The position numbers and the translations under genes were made by a program. Under the pieces are notes generated by a model. The model was not told the DNA's origin and did no database searches. It saw nothing but the letters and a program-made list of their open reading frames with translations. Positions 19,692 through 30,752 of a stretch of DNA of 64,000 nt are shown here, one piece after another. The DNA lies in assembly GCF_024699985.1 (NCBI RefSeq), contig NZ_JAJONA010000001.1:2294001-2358000 (forward strand), written 5' to 3'. Source of the stretch: Phenylobacterium sp. J367 (GTDB taxonomy: Bacteria; Pseudomonadota; Alphaproteobacteria; Caulobacterales; Caulobacteraceae). Numbering within the stretch: position 1 is the first letter of the stretch; every line of letters starts with the position of its first letter.

Positions 19692-20165
19692 CTAGCCGAC
19701 CCGTGGGCGGGTCTTCTTCAGCACCGCCGAGAAGCTCATCATCGGCTCGCCGCCCTGGCTGGCGTTCACGATCAGGCCGCGGACGAAGACCATGCTGCGG
19801 CCGGCCTTCACCACCTCTCCGGTGCATTCCACAAGGTCGCCGATCGCCGCCGAGCCCACGAACTCGCCGTTGAAGGTGGCGGTCACCGCCCGGCTGTCGA
19901 CCAGCGCCTCGCCGGCGATCACGAACAGGCAGAAGTCGGCGAAGGTCATGACGCAGCCGCCGTGCATGAACATGCCGCCGTTCATGTGCTTCTTCTCGGC
20001 CCGGAAGGCGCAGACCCGCTGCCCGTCCCGCTCCTTGAAGTAGAACGGTCCCGCCAGGTCCTCGTAAGGGTCGCCGCCGGGATAGAAGGCCCAGCCGGCC
20101 CACTCGCCCTCGGTCACCTGGGTCAGCTTCGAGATGTAGTTGTTCTCGTCCTGGCCGCCGTCCAT
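19692..20165 (-). CDS. Hotdog-fold thioesterase, PaaI family
   Basis: 157 residues from the ATG at 20163-20165, chosen because a strong GAGGAGG site precedes it. The hotdog signature is MNGGMFMHGGCVMTFAD, with HGG at the helix start, and a TATFNGEFVGSAAIGD strand follows. Such enzymes hydrolyse acyl-CoA thioesters in the cytoplasm. It diverges from a thiolase gene, which fits acyl-CoA metabolism. Confidence 0.8.
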   Translation of the reverse strand: MDGGQDENNYISKLTQVTEGEWAGWAFYPGGDPYEDLAGPFYFKERDGQRVCAFRAEKKHMNGGMFMHGGCVMTFADFCLFVIAGEALVDSRAVTATFNGEFVGSAAIGDLVECTGEVVKAGRSMVFVRGLIVNASQGGEPMMSFSAVLKKTRPRVG

Positions 20166-20256
20166 CACGCCTCCTCGAAGCCAACGCCGGAAGCGTTTGC
20201 CGCCCGCGGTTTCAAACACTAGTTTGCCGGCCCGCTGAACCATCCGGAGCGCCGTC

Positions 20257-21465
<1,209 letters not shown>

Positions 21466-21467
21466 GC

Positions 21468-22019
21468 ATGATCGTCGCGACGACACTGTCCCTGGCGCTC
21501 GCCGCCCAGGCCGCGACGCCGTCGCCGAAAGGCGCGACGGCGCCCAAGGCGGCCCCGGCCGCCAAGGCGGCGGCCAAGACGCTTTCCTTCCAGCCGAAGA
21601 CCCTGGTCGACGGCGAGACCCTGCAGGTAGTGCTGGGCCAGCGGGCGGTCTTCACCATCGGCGACAACGGCCGGCCGTTCCTGGAGAAGGTGGAGGAAGG
21701 CAAGCTTGCCGAGGCCCATGCGCCGGGCAAGGCGACCGAGACCTTCAACGCGCCCGGCGAAGGCCTGGTGGCGGCCGCCCTGGACGGCTCGGCCGAGAAG
21801 CGCGCCACCTTCCTGAAGGTCTGGAACGACCGGTCCGAGCCGCTGGACTTCCGGGCCATCGTGCTGGTGCTGAAGGGCAAGGACCTGGCGCCCATGCCGG
21901 TGAACATCTGCGCGGTGCCGCCGGGCGGGGTGAAGAGCTACAGTTGGCCCGCGCCCATCGTGGCGGTGGGCCTGGCGCGCTTCACCGCCAAGCCCAACGA
22001 CGACGCGACCTGCAAGTAA
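21468..22019 (+). CDS. Secreted protein of unknown function
   Basis: 183 residues starting three bases after the thiolase stop. A short signal peptide (MIVATTLSLALAAQAA) is followed by an Ala/Lys/Pro-rich linker and a soluble beta-rich domain with two late cysteines (NICAVPP and DATCK) that could pair. I do not recognise a family. Its position between thiolase and acyl-CoA dehydrogenase is probably operonic convenience. Confidence 0.65.
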   Translation: MIVATTLSLALAAQAATPSPKGATAPKAAPAAKAAAKTLSFQPKTLVDGETLQVVLGQRAVFTIGDNGRPFLEKVEEGKLAEAHAPGKATETFNAPGEGLVAAALDGSAEKRATFLKVWNDRSEPLDFRAIVLVLKGKDLAPMPVNICAVPPGGVKSYSWPAPIVAVGLARFTAKPNDDATCK

Positions 22020-22034
22020 GGGGGACTGATACCG

Positions 22035-23183
22035 ATGGCGCTCGACCTCGAGACCCGTGAGCAGCTGATCGACACCGTGCGCCGGTTCGTCACCGAGCGG
22101 CTGCGTCCGCTGGAGGCCCAGGTGGCCGAGGACGACGCCATGCCCGACGAGGTGATCGAGGAGATGAAGGGCCTGGGCCTCTTCGGCCTGTCGATCCCCG
22201 AAGCCTATGGCGGCCTCGACCTGTCCATGGAGGATGAGTGCCTCGTGGGCGTCGAACTCGGCCGCACGAGCCCGGCGTTCCGCTCGACGTTCGGCACCAA
22301 CGTCGGCATCGGCAGCCAGGCGCTGGTGATGTTCGGCACCGACGCCCAGAAGGAGAAGTTCCTGCCCGGCATCGCGTCGGGCGAGATCATCACCTCCTTC
22401 GCGCTCACCGAGCCGGAGGCCGGTTCGGACTCGGCCAACGTCCAGACCCGCGCGACGAAGGACGGCGACCACTACGTGCTCTCCGGCGCCAAGCGGTTCA
22501 TCACCAACGCCAACAAGGCCCACCTCTTCACGGTGATGGCCCGCACCGATCCGTCGAAGCCGGGCGGCGGCGGGGTCTCCGCCTTCCTGGTGGAGCGGAA
22601 CTCGCCGGGCCTCACGGTCGGCAAGTCCGAGAAGAAGATGGGGCAGCAGGGCGCCCACGTCTCGGAGGTCTATTTCGACAATGTCCGCGTCCCCGCCGAG
22701 AACCTGATCGGCAAGGAGGGCGAGGGCTTCAAGGTCGCCATGCAGGTGCTGGACCGCGGCCGGCTGCACATCTCGTCGGTCTGCGTCGGCGTCGCAGAGC
22801 GCCTGATCGCCGACTGCGTGGCCTATGCGTCGGAGCGCAAGCAGTTCGGCCAGCCGCTGTCGAACTTCCAGCTCATCCAGGGGATGATCGCGGACTCGAA
22901 GACCGAGGCGCTGGCCGCCAAGGCGCTGACGATGGAGACCGCCCGCAAGCGCGACGCGGGCCAGAGCGTCACCATGGAGGCCGCGGCCGCCAAGTATTTC
23001 GCGTCCGAGATGGTCGGCCGGGTCGCCGACCGCGCCGTGCAGATCTTCGGGGGCGCCGGCTACATCGCCGACTACGGCATCGAGCGCTTCTACCGCGACG
23101 TGCGGATCTTCCGGATCTACGAGGGCACCAGCCAGATCCAGCAGGTGATCATCGCCCGCGAAACCCTGAAGCGGGGCGGCTGA
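22035..23183 (+). CDS. Acyl-CoA dehydrogenase
   Basis: 382 residues in the usual three-part fold. FAD/substrate motifs are FALTEPEAGSDSA, FITNANKA and DRGRLHISSVCVGVAERL, and the C-terminal signature is IFGGAGYIADYGIERFYRDVRI. The segment RIYEGTSQIQ carries a Glu at the usual catalytic-base site. It oxidises acyl-CoA to enoyl-CoA, passing electrons to ETF. Its stop overlaps the next gene (TGATG). Confidence 0.93.
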   Translation: MALDLETREQLIDTVRRFVTERLRPLEAQVAEDDAMPDEVIEEMKGLGLFGLSIPEAYGGLDLSMEDECLVGVELGRTSPAFRSTFGTNVGIGSQALVMFGTDAQKEKFLPGIASGEIITSFALTEPEAGSDSANVQTRATKDGDHYVLSGAKRFITNANKAHLFTVMARTDPSKPGGGGVSAFLVERNSPGLTVGKSEKKMGQQGAHVSEVYFDNVRVPAENLIGKEGEGFKVAMQVLDRGRLHISSVCVGVAERLIADCVAYASERKQFGQPLSNFQLIQGMIADSKTEALAAKALTMETARKRDAGQSVTMEAAAAKYFASEMVGRVADRAVQIFGGAGYIADYGIERFYRDVRIFRIYEGTSQIQQVIIARETLKRGG

Positions 23184-23452
23184 TGTCGGCCCAGGTCGAA
23201 CAGGCGATCTTCGACCTCCTGGGCGCGCTCGCGCCCGGCAAGTCGGTCTCGCCCGAGGACGTGGCCAAGGCGGTCGACCCGGCCGGCTGGCGGCGCGAAC
23301 TCGGCAAGGTGAAGCCGGTGGCCGTCGGCCTCGCCCGCCAGGGCAAGCTCGTCATCACCCGGCACGGCAAGCCGGCGGACCCGGAGAAGTTCAAGGGCGT
23401 GTGGCGGATGCGCCTGCCGCAGGCCGACGACGCGCAGGGAGAAGGCCAATGA
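23183..23452 (+). CDS. DUF3253-type small protein
   Basis: 89 residues with a winged-helix-like pattern: SVSPEDVAKAV, then WRRELGKVKPVAVGLARQGKLVITRHGKP, and a basic-hydrophobic end RGVWRMRL-like segment. This matches the DUF3253 family, whose role is unknown. It starts inside the acyl-CoA dehydrogenase stop and overlaps the following GST gene, so all three are co-translated. Confidence 0.78.
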   Translation: MSAQVEQAIFDLLGALAPGKSVSPEDVAKAVDPAGWRRELGKVKPVAVGLARQGKLVITRHGKPADPEKFKGVWRMRLPQADDAQGEGQ

Positions 23453-24105
23453 CCATCAAGATCTACGGCGGCACGCTGTCGCCCTTCGTCCGCAAGACGG
23501 TGGTCTTCGCCATCGAGAAGGGGATCGACTTCGAGCTGGTGGCGGCCTTCGGCGCCATGGCCCCGCCGGAGTTCCGCAAGGCGAGCCCGTTCGGCAAGAT
23601 CCCGGCGATGGTCGACGGCGACTTCAGCCTGGCCGACTCCACGGCGATCGTGACCTACCTCGACGCCATCAAGCCCGAGCCCAACCTGATCCCCACCGAG
23701 GCCAAGGCCCGGGCCAAGACCATCTGGTACGAGGAGTTCGGCGACACCCTGGTCGCGGCCTGCGGCGGCAAGGTGTTCTTCAACCGCTTCGTGGCCCCCC
23801 GCTTCATGGGCCGGGAGGGCGACCTGAAGGCCGCCGACGAGGCGCAGGCCAACGAGTTCCCGAAGCTGGTGGACTACCTGGAGCGCGTCCTGCCCGCGTC
23901 CGGCTACCTGGTGGAGGACCGCTTCACGCTCGCCGACATCGCCGTCTGCAGCCCGTTCGCGACCATGGCCCATGTGGACTGCACGGTGAACCCGACGACG
24001 CACCCGAAGGCCTACGGCTACATCCAGGCGATCACGGCGCGCCCGTCGTTCGCCAAGCTCCTGGAGCAGGAGCGGGCGATGGTGAAGCCGAAGGAACCCG
24101 CCTGA
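23449..24105 (+). CDS. Glutathione S-transferase family protein
   Basis: 218 residues from the ATG at 23449, which overlaps the upstream stop. The N-terminal thioredoxin half has YGGTLSPFVRKTVVFAIEKG and FGKIPAMVDGDFSLADSTAIVTYLD; the helical half has the GST motif FTLADIAVCSPFATM. The serine in LSPFVRK is at the usual activating position. It likely detoxifies electrophiles. It ends the thiolase/acyl-CoA dehydrogenase run. Confidence 0.85.
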   Translation: MTIKIYGGTLSPFVRKTVVFAIEKGIDFELVAAFGAMAPPEFRKASPFGKIPAMVDGDFSLADSTAIVTYLDAIKPEPNLIPTEAKARAKTIWYEEFGDTLVAACGGKVFFNRFVAPRFMGREGDLKAADEAQANEFPKLVDYLERVLPASGYLVEDRFTLADIAVCSPFATMAHVDCTVNPTTHPKAYGYIQAITARPSFAKLLEQERAMVKPKEPA

Positions 24106-24165
24106 CGCGTTCTGCGTCGAAGTTACGCCCTATCCGAACCCTAGGGTCTCGCCGATCCTCGACCC

Positions 24166-25191
24166 ATGCTGCGCCATCTCGCCGTCCTCTTCGCCGCCCT
24201 TTGCCTCACGGCCTGCGCGCCGATGCTGGTGCAGCAGGCCGGCGCGCCGCCGATCGGATTCCAGGGCGCGCGGTTCGAGGGCGACCGGGTGGTCAGCTTC
24301 GACGGCGCCCGGCTCGGGCTCACCACCTGGGAGGCCCAGGGGGAGCCCAGGGCGGTGATCGTCGCTGTCCATGGGATGAACGACTACGCCAACGCCTTCC
24401 ACCTGGCCGCGCCGTTCTGGGCCGGGGAGGGCGTCACCACCTATGCCTATGACCAGCGGGGCTTCGGCCGCTCGCCGCAGCGGGGCATCTGGGCCGACGC
24501 CGACGTGCTGGTCGAGGATCTCCGGACGGTGGCGCTGTTGGCGCGCGCGCGGCATCCGAACGCCGTCCTGGTGGTGATGGGCGAAAGCATGGGCGGCTCG
24601 GTGGCGGCCCGCGCCTTCGCCTCCGACCGGCCGCCCGTCGCCGACCGGCTCGTCCTGCTGGCGCCCGGCGTCTGGGGCTGGGACGTCCAGCCGCTGCCCT
24701 ACAAGACCGCGCTGTGGTTCTCCGCCAATGTCACCCCCGGCAAGGTTTACACGCCGCCCAAGTGGCTGACCGACCGGATCACGCCGACCGACAACCGCGA
24801 GGAGCTGATCCGGATGGGCCGCGACCCGCTGATGGTCTGGGGCGCGCGGTCGGACACCCTCTACGGCCTCGTGCGGCTGATGGACGACGGGGCGAAGGCG
24901 ATCGGCCGGACCCAGGCGCCGACGCTCTACCTCGCCGGCCGCCACGACCAGATCATCCCGCCGAAGGCGCACAGGCGGGCGGCGCGGCAGCTTCGGCCCG
25001 CCGACCGCTCGGTCTGGTACGAGAACGGCTACCACCTCCTGACGCGGGACCTGCAGGGCCCGCGGGTCATGCGCGACATCCTCAGCTTCATCCGCGACCC
25101 GAACGCGCCCTTCCCGTCCGGCGCGCCGCCGATCCCCGGCGCGCCCCAGCCGCAGCCGCAGCCCGCGGCACAGCGCGCCGCGGGGTTGTGA
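24166..25191 (+). CDS. Alpha/beta-hydrolase lipoprotein (monoacylglycerol lipase-like)
   Basis: 341 residues. A lipoprotein signal peptide with lipobox LTAC (Cys about residue 18) indicates membrane anchoring outside the cytoplasm. The hydrolase core has VHGMNDYANAF (oxyanion region), the nucleophile elbow GESMGGS, and a late His in ENGYHLLTRD. The layout resembles lysophospholipase/monoacylglycerol lipase. The C-terminus is a Pro/Gln-rich tail. Confidence 0.85.
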   Translation: MLRHLAVLFAALCLTACAPMLVQQAGAPPIGFQGARFEGDRVVSFDGARLGLTTWEAQGEPRAVIVAVHGMNDYANAFHLAAPFWAGEGVTTYAYDQRGFGRSPQRGIWADADVLVEDLRTVALLARARHPNAVLVVMGESMGGSVAARAFASDRPPVADRLVLLAPGVWGWDVQPLPYKTALWFSANVTPGKVYTPPKWLTDRITPTDNREELIRMGRDPLMVWGARSDTLYGLVRLMDDGAKAIGRTQAPTLYLAGRHDQIIPPKAHRRAARQLRPADRSVWYENGYHLLTRDLQGPRVMRDILSFIRDPNAPFPSGAPPIPGAPQPQPQPAAQRAAGL

Positions 25192-25253
25192 TGCGACGCC
25201 CAGGAGCGTAGAGGCAGGGTCAATTCCTTCCCGATAGAGGTGGTCAGAGCGGC

Positions 25254-26331
25254 ATGACCTTGTTCGATTCCCCGGCCTTCGAGGGCCATGAAGGCGTCCA
25301 CGCGTTCTCGGACGAAAGAACCGGCCTCAAGACCATCATCGCCGTGCATTCCACGGCCCGGGGACCCGCCGCCGGCGGCTGCCGCATGTGGCCCTACGCC
25401 AGCGCCGAGCTGGCGCTGGAGGACGCGCTGCGCCTGAGCCGCGCCATGTCCTACAAGAACGCCATGGCCGACCTGGAGCTGGGCGGCGGCAAGGCGGTGA
25501 TCATCGGCGACAGCAAGACCCAGAAGACCCCGGCCCTGTTCGAGGCCTTCGGCCGCGCGGTCGAGGCGGTCGGCGGCCGGTACTGGACCGCCGAGGACGT
25601 GGGCGTCTCGCCCGCCGACCTGATGCACGCCCGCAAGCACACCCGCTACGTGGCCGGCCTGGAAGGCCACGACGCCGCCTCGGGCGACCCGTCGCCGGTG
25701 ACCGCCGAGGGCGTGTTCCGGGGCATCCAGCTCTGCGTCCGCCGCGGCCTGAACCGCGACCTCGACGGCGTCACCGTCGCCATCCAGGGCGTGGGCCATG
25801 TGGGCGCCTACCTGGCCGACAAGCTGCACGCCGCCGGCGCGAAGCTGGTCATCGCCGACGTCAACGAGGCCGCCGTGCGCGAGGTCGCCGGCCGCACCGG
25901 CGCCCAGGTCACCACGCCGGCGGCGATCTTCGACGCCAAGTGCGACGTCTTCGCCCCCTGCGCGCTGGGCGGAGCGATCAACGAGGACACCCTGCCGCGC
26001 ATCTCCGCCAGGGTGATCGCCGGCGGCGCGAACAACCAGCTCGCCACGCCGGAGATCGGCCGCGAGCTCTTCCGGCAGGGGCCGCCTCTACGCGCCGGAC
26101 TATGTGATCAACGGTGGCGGGATCATCAACGTGGCCGGCGAGATCCGCGCTCTGGACCGCGGCGAGGCGTTCGATCCCGAATGGGTCGAGGGCAAGCTCT
26201 CGCGCCTGATGCTCACCCTGGAAGAGGTGATGGACCGGTCCCGCCAGGAAAACCGGCCCACCCACGAGGTGGCCAACGAGATCGCCCGCGCCCGCATCGC
26301 CGGCGCCGCGGAGAAGCGGGCGGCGGCTTAG
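25254..26331 (+). CDS. Leu/Phe/Val-type amino acid dehydrogenase, frame broken
   Basis: About 358 residues. The substrate domain has the GGCRMWPY and YKNAMADLELGGGKAVI motifs, with the catalytic lysine in GGKAV; the NAD domain has VAIQGVGHVGAYLADKL. These define the leucine/phenylalanine/valine dehydrogenase branch. An extra base in GGGG at 26078-26081 breaks the frame; removing it joins ELFRQG to RLYAPDYVINGGGIINVAGE and the stop is at 26331. It deaminates branched or aromatic amino acids to 2-oxo acids. Confidence 0.88.
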
Positions 26332-26337
26332 GGCCGC

Positions 26338-26787
26338 CTACGCCGGCTCGGCCTGCTTCAGCGCCTCGGCGGTGCGTTTGATCTCGGCCTGGTCGATCAT
26401 CGCGGGGTCCATCCACATGACCTCCCAGACGTGGCCGTCGGGGTCCTGGAAGCTGACGCCGTACATCTGGCCGTAGTCCATGGCCGGCCGGTAGGCCTTG
26501 CCTCCGTTCGCCACCGCCTTGGCCAGCAGGTCGTCGACCTCCTCGCGGCTCGCGGCCGACAGGCACATGAGCTTGCTCACGCCCTGCGAGGCGTCGGCGA
26601 TCCCGCCGTTGATGAACTCCGCGAACTTGGCGTGGGTGAGGAGCATTACGCTGATGTTCTCCTCGATGACGATGGCCGCGGCCGTGTCGTCGGTGAACTG
26701 TTGGTTGGTCGGGAAGCCCAGCGCGTTGAAGAAGCGCTTGGACGCCTCCAGGTCCTTCACGGGCAGGTTCACGAAGATCATCCGCAT
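26338..26787 (-). CDS. VOC-family (glyoxalase/bleomycin-resistance fold) protein
   Basis: 149 residues with the paired beta-alpha-beta-beta-beta pattern: FVNLPVKDLEASKRFFNALGF at the start and SFQDPDGHVWEVMWMD at the end. This subgroup is usually annotated as glyoxalase-like or extradiol dioxygenase-like; its activity is unknown. It is convergent with the amino acid dehydrogenase gene. Confidence 0.82.
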   Translation of the reverse strand: MRMIFVNLPVKDLEASKRFFNALGFPTNQQFTDDTAAAIVIEENISVMLLTHAKFAEFINGGIADASQGVSKLMCLSAASREEVDDLLAKAVANGGKAYRPAMDYGQMYGVSFQDPDGHVWEVMWMDPAMIDQAEIKRTAEALKQAEPA

Positions 26788-26867
26788 AGCTGGCTCCTTG
26801 TCCTCGAGCGGCGGTATGCCCGAAGGACGGCGAGCCTGGACCGACGCCGACTCGCCTGAAGAAATTT

Positions 26868-28250
26868 CTAGAGCGCCTGCAGCCTGGCCGTCCGCGGCTC
26901 CTTCACCGCCACGATCAGCAGCACGAGCGCGACCGCCAGGAAGCCCAGGGAGACGCCGAACACCGCGTGGTAGCCCAGCGCCTCGGCCATCAGGCCGCCG
27001 GCCAGCGGGCCGGCCGTGGCGGTGATGCTCTCGGCGGTGGCGGAGACGGCGATCCGCATGGGCAACTCGTCGCGGTCGCCGAACTCCAGGATCATGGTCT
27101 GGGCCGCCATCATGTAGCCGGACTGGGCCGCGCCGAGCGCGCAGAAGGCCACGAAGATCGCCGGCATGTCGTGGACGCTCATCAGCAGGACGGTGGCCGC
27201 GATCCAGGCCAGCAGCGAGACCAGCAGGACCAGCCGGAAGCCCGTCTTGTCGCCCAGGTAGCCCCAGACGAGGTTGGACACCGTGTCCGCCCCCAGGAAG
27301 GCCAGCGACAGCAGCCCCAGCGTCTTGCCGTCCAGCCCGACCTTCGAGCCCACGAAGATGATGTAGAACGGCGTGGCGATCCGCGCCGAGGTGGCCAGCA
27401 TCTGGGTCAGCACGAAGCAGGCGTAGCTGCGGTCCTGCTTGAGCAGGCGCGGGAAGTCGCGGATGCGCTCGCGGAACCGGCCCTGCTCGCGGGTGGTCGG
27501 CGGCTCGGGCTCCTTCATCAGGAGTTGAAGCGCCCAGAGGCCGGCCGTCGTCAGGAAGAAGGCGAAGACGAAGGTGGTCGAATAGCCGTTGCCGAGCACG
27601 TTCTCGTCGATGAACCAGCGGCCAGCGAAATAGGCGAGGAGGGCGGCGATCAGCCCGCCCGTGGCGTTGCGCCAGGCCTGCAGGCGGCCGCGCCGGCTGA
27701 TCGGGATGACCTTGGCCATCAGCAGGCTGAACACCACTCGCTGGGCCCCCATGAACAGGCCGAACATCAGCATGAAGCCGAGGATGGCGACGACCCGGGG
27801 CCGGGTGATCCAGTCGCCGAGCACGCCGAGGCTGAACTGGATCGGGTCGTTGGGCAGGAACCAGCCGGCGAGCGCGATGCCCAGGATGGCGAGCCGCGCC
27901 AGGCCGCCCATCCAGATCGCGGCCGGCATCACCTTCTTGCGGTGCTCGATGCGGGTGGCGCCGAAGATCGGCGCGATCACCCCGCCGACCTGCTGCAGCG
28001 CCAGGCCGAGGCCGACGATGGCGTTGGAGCCGGAGATCGCGAACAGGTAGGCCGGCAGGAAGGTGGGGGCGTTGACCAGGCGGAAGCCGGTCATCCCCAG
28101 CATGCCGTGCAGGTAGTGGCCGGCGTAGTTCCGCCTCAGGTTGTCCCAGACGAACTTCTCGTAGGCGGCCTCACGGGCCGCGAGGTCGCCCTCGCCCGGG
28201 ATATCGGAATCCGGGGGCGAGGCGTCCGGCGCATCAGCCTTGGCGTCCAA
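26868..28250 (-). CDS. MFS transporter
   Basis: 460 residues with about 12 membrane segments and a long charged cytoplasmic leader (MDAKADAPDASPPDSD) that may be partly untranslated. A central cytoplasmic loop (KEPEPPTTREQGRFRERIRDF) splits it into two bundles. There is no clear specificity motif. It is unlike the two GPH carriers near the window start. Frame intact. Confidence 0.8.
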   Translation of the reverse strand: MDAKADAPDASPPDSDIPGEGDLAAREAAYEKFVWDNLRRNYAGHYLHGMLGMTGFRLVNAPTFLPAYLFAISGSNAIVGLGLALQQVGGVIAPIFGATRIEHRKKVMPAAIWMGGLARLAILGIALAGWFLPNDPIQFSLGVLGDWITRPRVVAILGFMLMFGLFMGAQRVVFSLLMAKVIPISRRGRLQAWRNATGGLIAALLAYFAGRWFIDENVLGNGYSTTFVFAFFLTTAGLWALQLLMKEPEPPTTREQGRFRERIRDFPRLLKQDRSYACFVLTQMLATSARIATPFYIIFVGSKVGLDGKTLGLLSLAFLGADTVSNLVWGYLGDKTGFRLVLLVSLLAWIAATVLLMSVHDMPAIFVAFCALGAAQSGYMMAAQTMILEFGDRDELPMRIAVSATAESITATAGPLAGGLMAEALGYHAVFGVSLGFLAVALVLLIVAVKEPRTARLQAL

Positions 28251-28364
28251 ATCGAAATCGCCGCGCGCGCCGGTCGGCCGTCCCGCGGCTCCCTCAAGAA
28301 AGTTTCAAATCAATGCGACCGGTCTAACAGAGTCCTTGGGACGGCGATATGCGAAGCCGGCGGA

Positions 28365-28517
28365 TCACCGGCCGGGCTTCGGCTCGAAGCTTCGCGGCTC
28401 GCGGACCTTGGCGGGCTTGGCGTCCTTGTCCGGCTTCTGGCCGTGCTGCGGCGAGGCGGCCGACTTGGGAATGGTGAACCCCTTCATAGGGTCCTGCTGT
28501 TCGAAGCGGTGGGTCAT
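28365..28517 (-). CDS. Small hydrophilic protein of unknown function (50 residues)
   Basis: An ATG at 28515-28517 with GGGAG six bases upstream opens a 50-codon frame (MTHRFEQQDPMKGFTIPKSA, ending EPRSFEPKPGR). It is rich in Lys, Pro and Gln, without hydrophobic core, so probably disordered. It lies 48 bases after the transglutaminase-like gene on the same strand. No family is recognised. Confidence 0.6.
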   Translation of the reverse strand: MTHRFEQQDPMKGFTIPKSAASPQHGQKPDKDAKPAKVREPRSFEPKPGR

Positions 28518-28565
28518 GCGTCACTCTCCCTGCCCGGTGTGCCCCAGGCTTCGTCTCACTCTCGC

Positions 28566-29446
28566 TCAGGCCGCCGCGGGAAGCGACGCCGAGGGACGCA
28601 CATCCACGTGAACAGTGAGCTTGGTCTCGCCGGGATCGCCGAAGATCGATCCGGCGACCGGCGTGGCCTCGGCCGGGGTGCGGGCCACGGCCACCGGGAT
28701 CAGGTCGGGGCTCTCCGCGAGCGCGCGTTGGTCGGGTCGAACTCGGTCCAGCCGAGCTCCGGCAGGAAGACCTCGCACCAGGCGTGGGTCGCGCCCGCCC
28801 CGCGGACCTTCGACTGGGCCGGGGAATAGAGGTAGCCGGTCACGAAGCGGGCGGCGTAGCCGAGCCGTCGAAGGGCCTCCACCATCAGCCAGGCGAAGTC
28901 GCGGCAGGTGCCTGCGCCGAGCTGCACCGTATGGCTGGGAGCCTGGGCCGCCCCGAGATCGCGCGCCTGGTAGTCGAACTCGTCGTGGATGGCCTGGTTG
29001 AGCCGCAGCAGGAAGTCGAGCGCCGGCTCCTGCGGGCTGCCGAGCCGGGCGCGCAGCCACTTCAGCAGGTGGCCGCCCGGATCCTCGGTCACCGGCTCGA
29101 CGAAGGGCGACAGCACCGCGCGGTCGGGCGGCGTATAGACGATCGGCGTGGCGGTCTGCGGGTCGGCGATCCGCACGCCGTCGAGCGGCGCGGGATAGCG
29201 CTGGATGCTGAGCTCGCTGACGATCGACAGCGCGGTGCTCTCGCCCCGGGGCGTGAAGCAGCAGACCGAATTGCCGAGCGCGTCGTACATCCAGCGCACC
29301 TCGCCGGGCGGCGAGACGGTGAGCACGGCGCGGGCCACCCGGATCGCATGGCTGTCGCGCGGCCGCACCAGCAGACGGTGGGCGGCGAACCTGACGGGAC
29401 GCTCGTAGGTGTAGAGCGTCTCGTGACGGATCGAGAGGACGGCCAT
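28566..29446 (-). CDS. Transglutaminase-like cysteine protease family protein, frame broken
   Basis: About 293 residues. An N-terminal beta domain (IRHETLYTYERPVRFAAHRLLVRPRD) is followed by a transglutaminase core with Cys in GAGTCRDFAWL, His in THAWCEVFLPELG and Asp in EFDPTN, the complete triad. At 28720-28727 the CGCGCG stretch breaks the frame; dropping two bases (or adding one) joins DPTNA to LAESPDLIPVAVARTPAEA and the stop at 28566. Members often act as cytoplasmic peptidases. Divergent from the radical SAM gene. Confidence 0.85.
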
Positions 29447-29526
29447 GTAGGCGGAACCGTTGGGTCTGCCGCGGGTTCCATTCCGTCGCAGTGGACAGAA
29501 CAGAACGCGAACACTAGAACCGGGGC

Positions 29527-30752
29527 ATGGCGGTCCTCGATCTCAAGCAGAAGCTGGCCATCCTCTCCGATGCGGCGAAGTACGACGCCTCATGCGCCTC
29601 GTCCGGCGCGTCGAAGCGCAACTCGCTGGGCGGAAAGGGGATAGGCTCCACCGAGGGCATGGGCATCTGCCACGCCTATGCGCCCGACGGCCGCTGCATC
29701 AGCCTGCTCAAGATCCTGCTGACCAACTTCTGCGTCTACGACTGCGCCTACTGCGTGAATAGGGTCAGCTCGAACGTGACACGGGCGCGGTTCTCGGTGG
29801 AGGAGGTGGTCGACCTGACGCTGGGCTTTTACCGGCGCAACTACATCGAGGGCCTGTTCCTCTCGTCCGGCATCATCCGCAGCCCCGACTACACCATGGA
29901 GGCCCTGGTCCGGGTGGCGAAGACCCTGCGCGAGGTCCACGATTTCCGCGGCTACATCCACCTGAAAGTGATCCCGGAGGCCTCGCCGGCGCTGGTGAAC
30001 GAGGCGGCTCTCTATGCCGACCGGGTCTCCATCAACATCGAGCTGCCGAAGGACGAGAGCCTGGAGCGGCTCGCGCCCGAGAAGGATGCGACCGGGATCA
30101 AGAAGGCCATGGGCGCGGTCCGCCTGGGCGTCGACGCCACGAAGGACAAGGCGTCGAAGGCGAAGCCGCCGAAGTTCGCCCCGGCCGGCCAGTCCACCCA
30201 GATGATCGTCGGCGCCGACGCGGCCTCCGACGGGGAGATCCTGAAGCGCAGCGAGATGCTCTAGCGCCTATCGTCTCCGGCGGGTCTACTACTCCGCCTT
30301 CTCGCCGATCCCGGACTCCACGGCGAAGCTGCCCCTCAAGACCCCGCCGCTGGTCCGCGAGCACCGGCTCTACCAGGCCGACTGGCTGATGCGCTTCTAC
30401 GGCTTCGAGCGGGCCGAGATCATCGGGGGAGGGGGAGGACCTCGACCTCGCCATCGACCCCAAGCTCGCCTGGGCGCTGAAGAACCGCGGCGAGTTCCCG
30501 GTGGACGTCAACACCGCGGACCGCGAACGCCTCCTCCGCGTGCCGGGCCTCGGCGTGAAGGCGGTGGACCGGCTGCTCGACGTACGGCGCTTCAAGGCCC
30601 TCACGCTCGAGGATGTGCGCCGCCTCTCACGCGGCATCGAGAAGCTGAAGCCCTTCATCGTCACCGACGACTGGCGGCCGGGCGCCCTGACCGACCGGGC
30701 GGACCTGCGCGAGCGGCTCGCCCCGCCGCCGAGGCAGATGAGCCTCTTCTGA
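29527..30752 (+). CDS. Radical SAM protein of the UdgX-linked putative DNA repair family, two frame breaks
   Basis: About 408 residues when repaired. A 4Fe-4S radical SAM motif CVYDCAYC (CxxxCxxC) near residue 77 is followed by the SAM barrel (LFLSSGIIRSPDYTME, VSINIELPKDESL) and a C-terminal helix-hairpin-helix DNA-binding end (DRERLLRVPGLGVKAVDRLL). This fits the TIGR03916 family. The frame breaks at about 30260-30263 (an in-frame TAG interrupts SEML and AYRLRRVYYSAF) and in the G runs at 30425-30435. The next gene, which overlaps its stop, encodes the family's usual partner. Confidence 0.85.
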
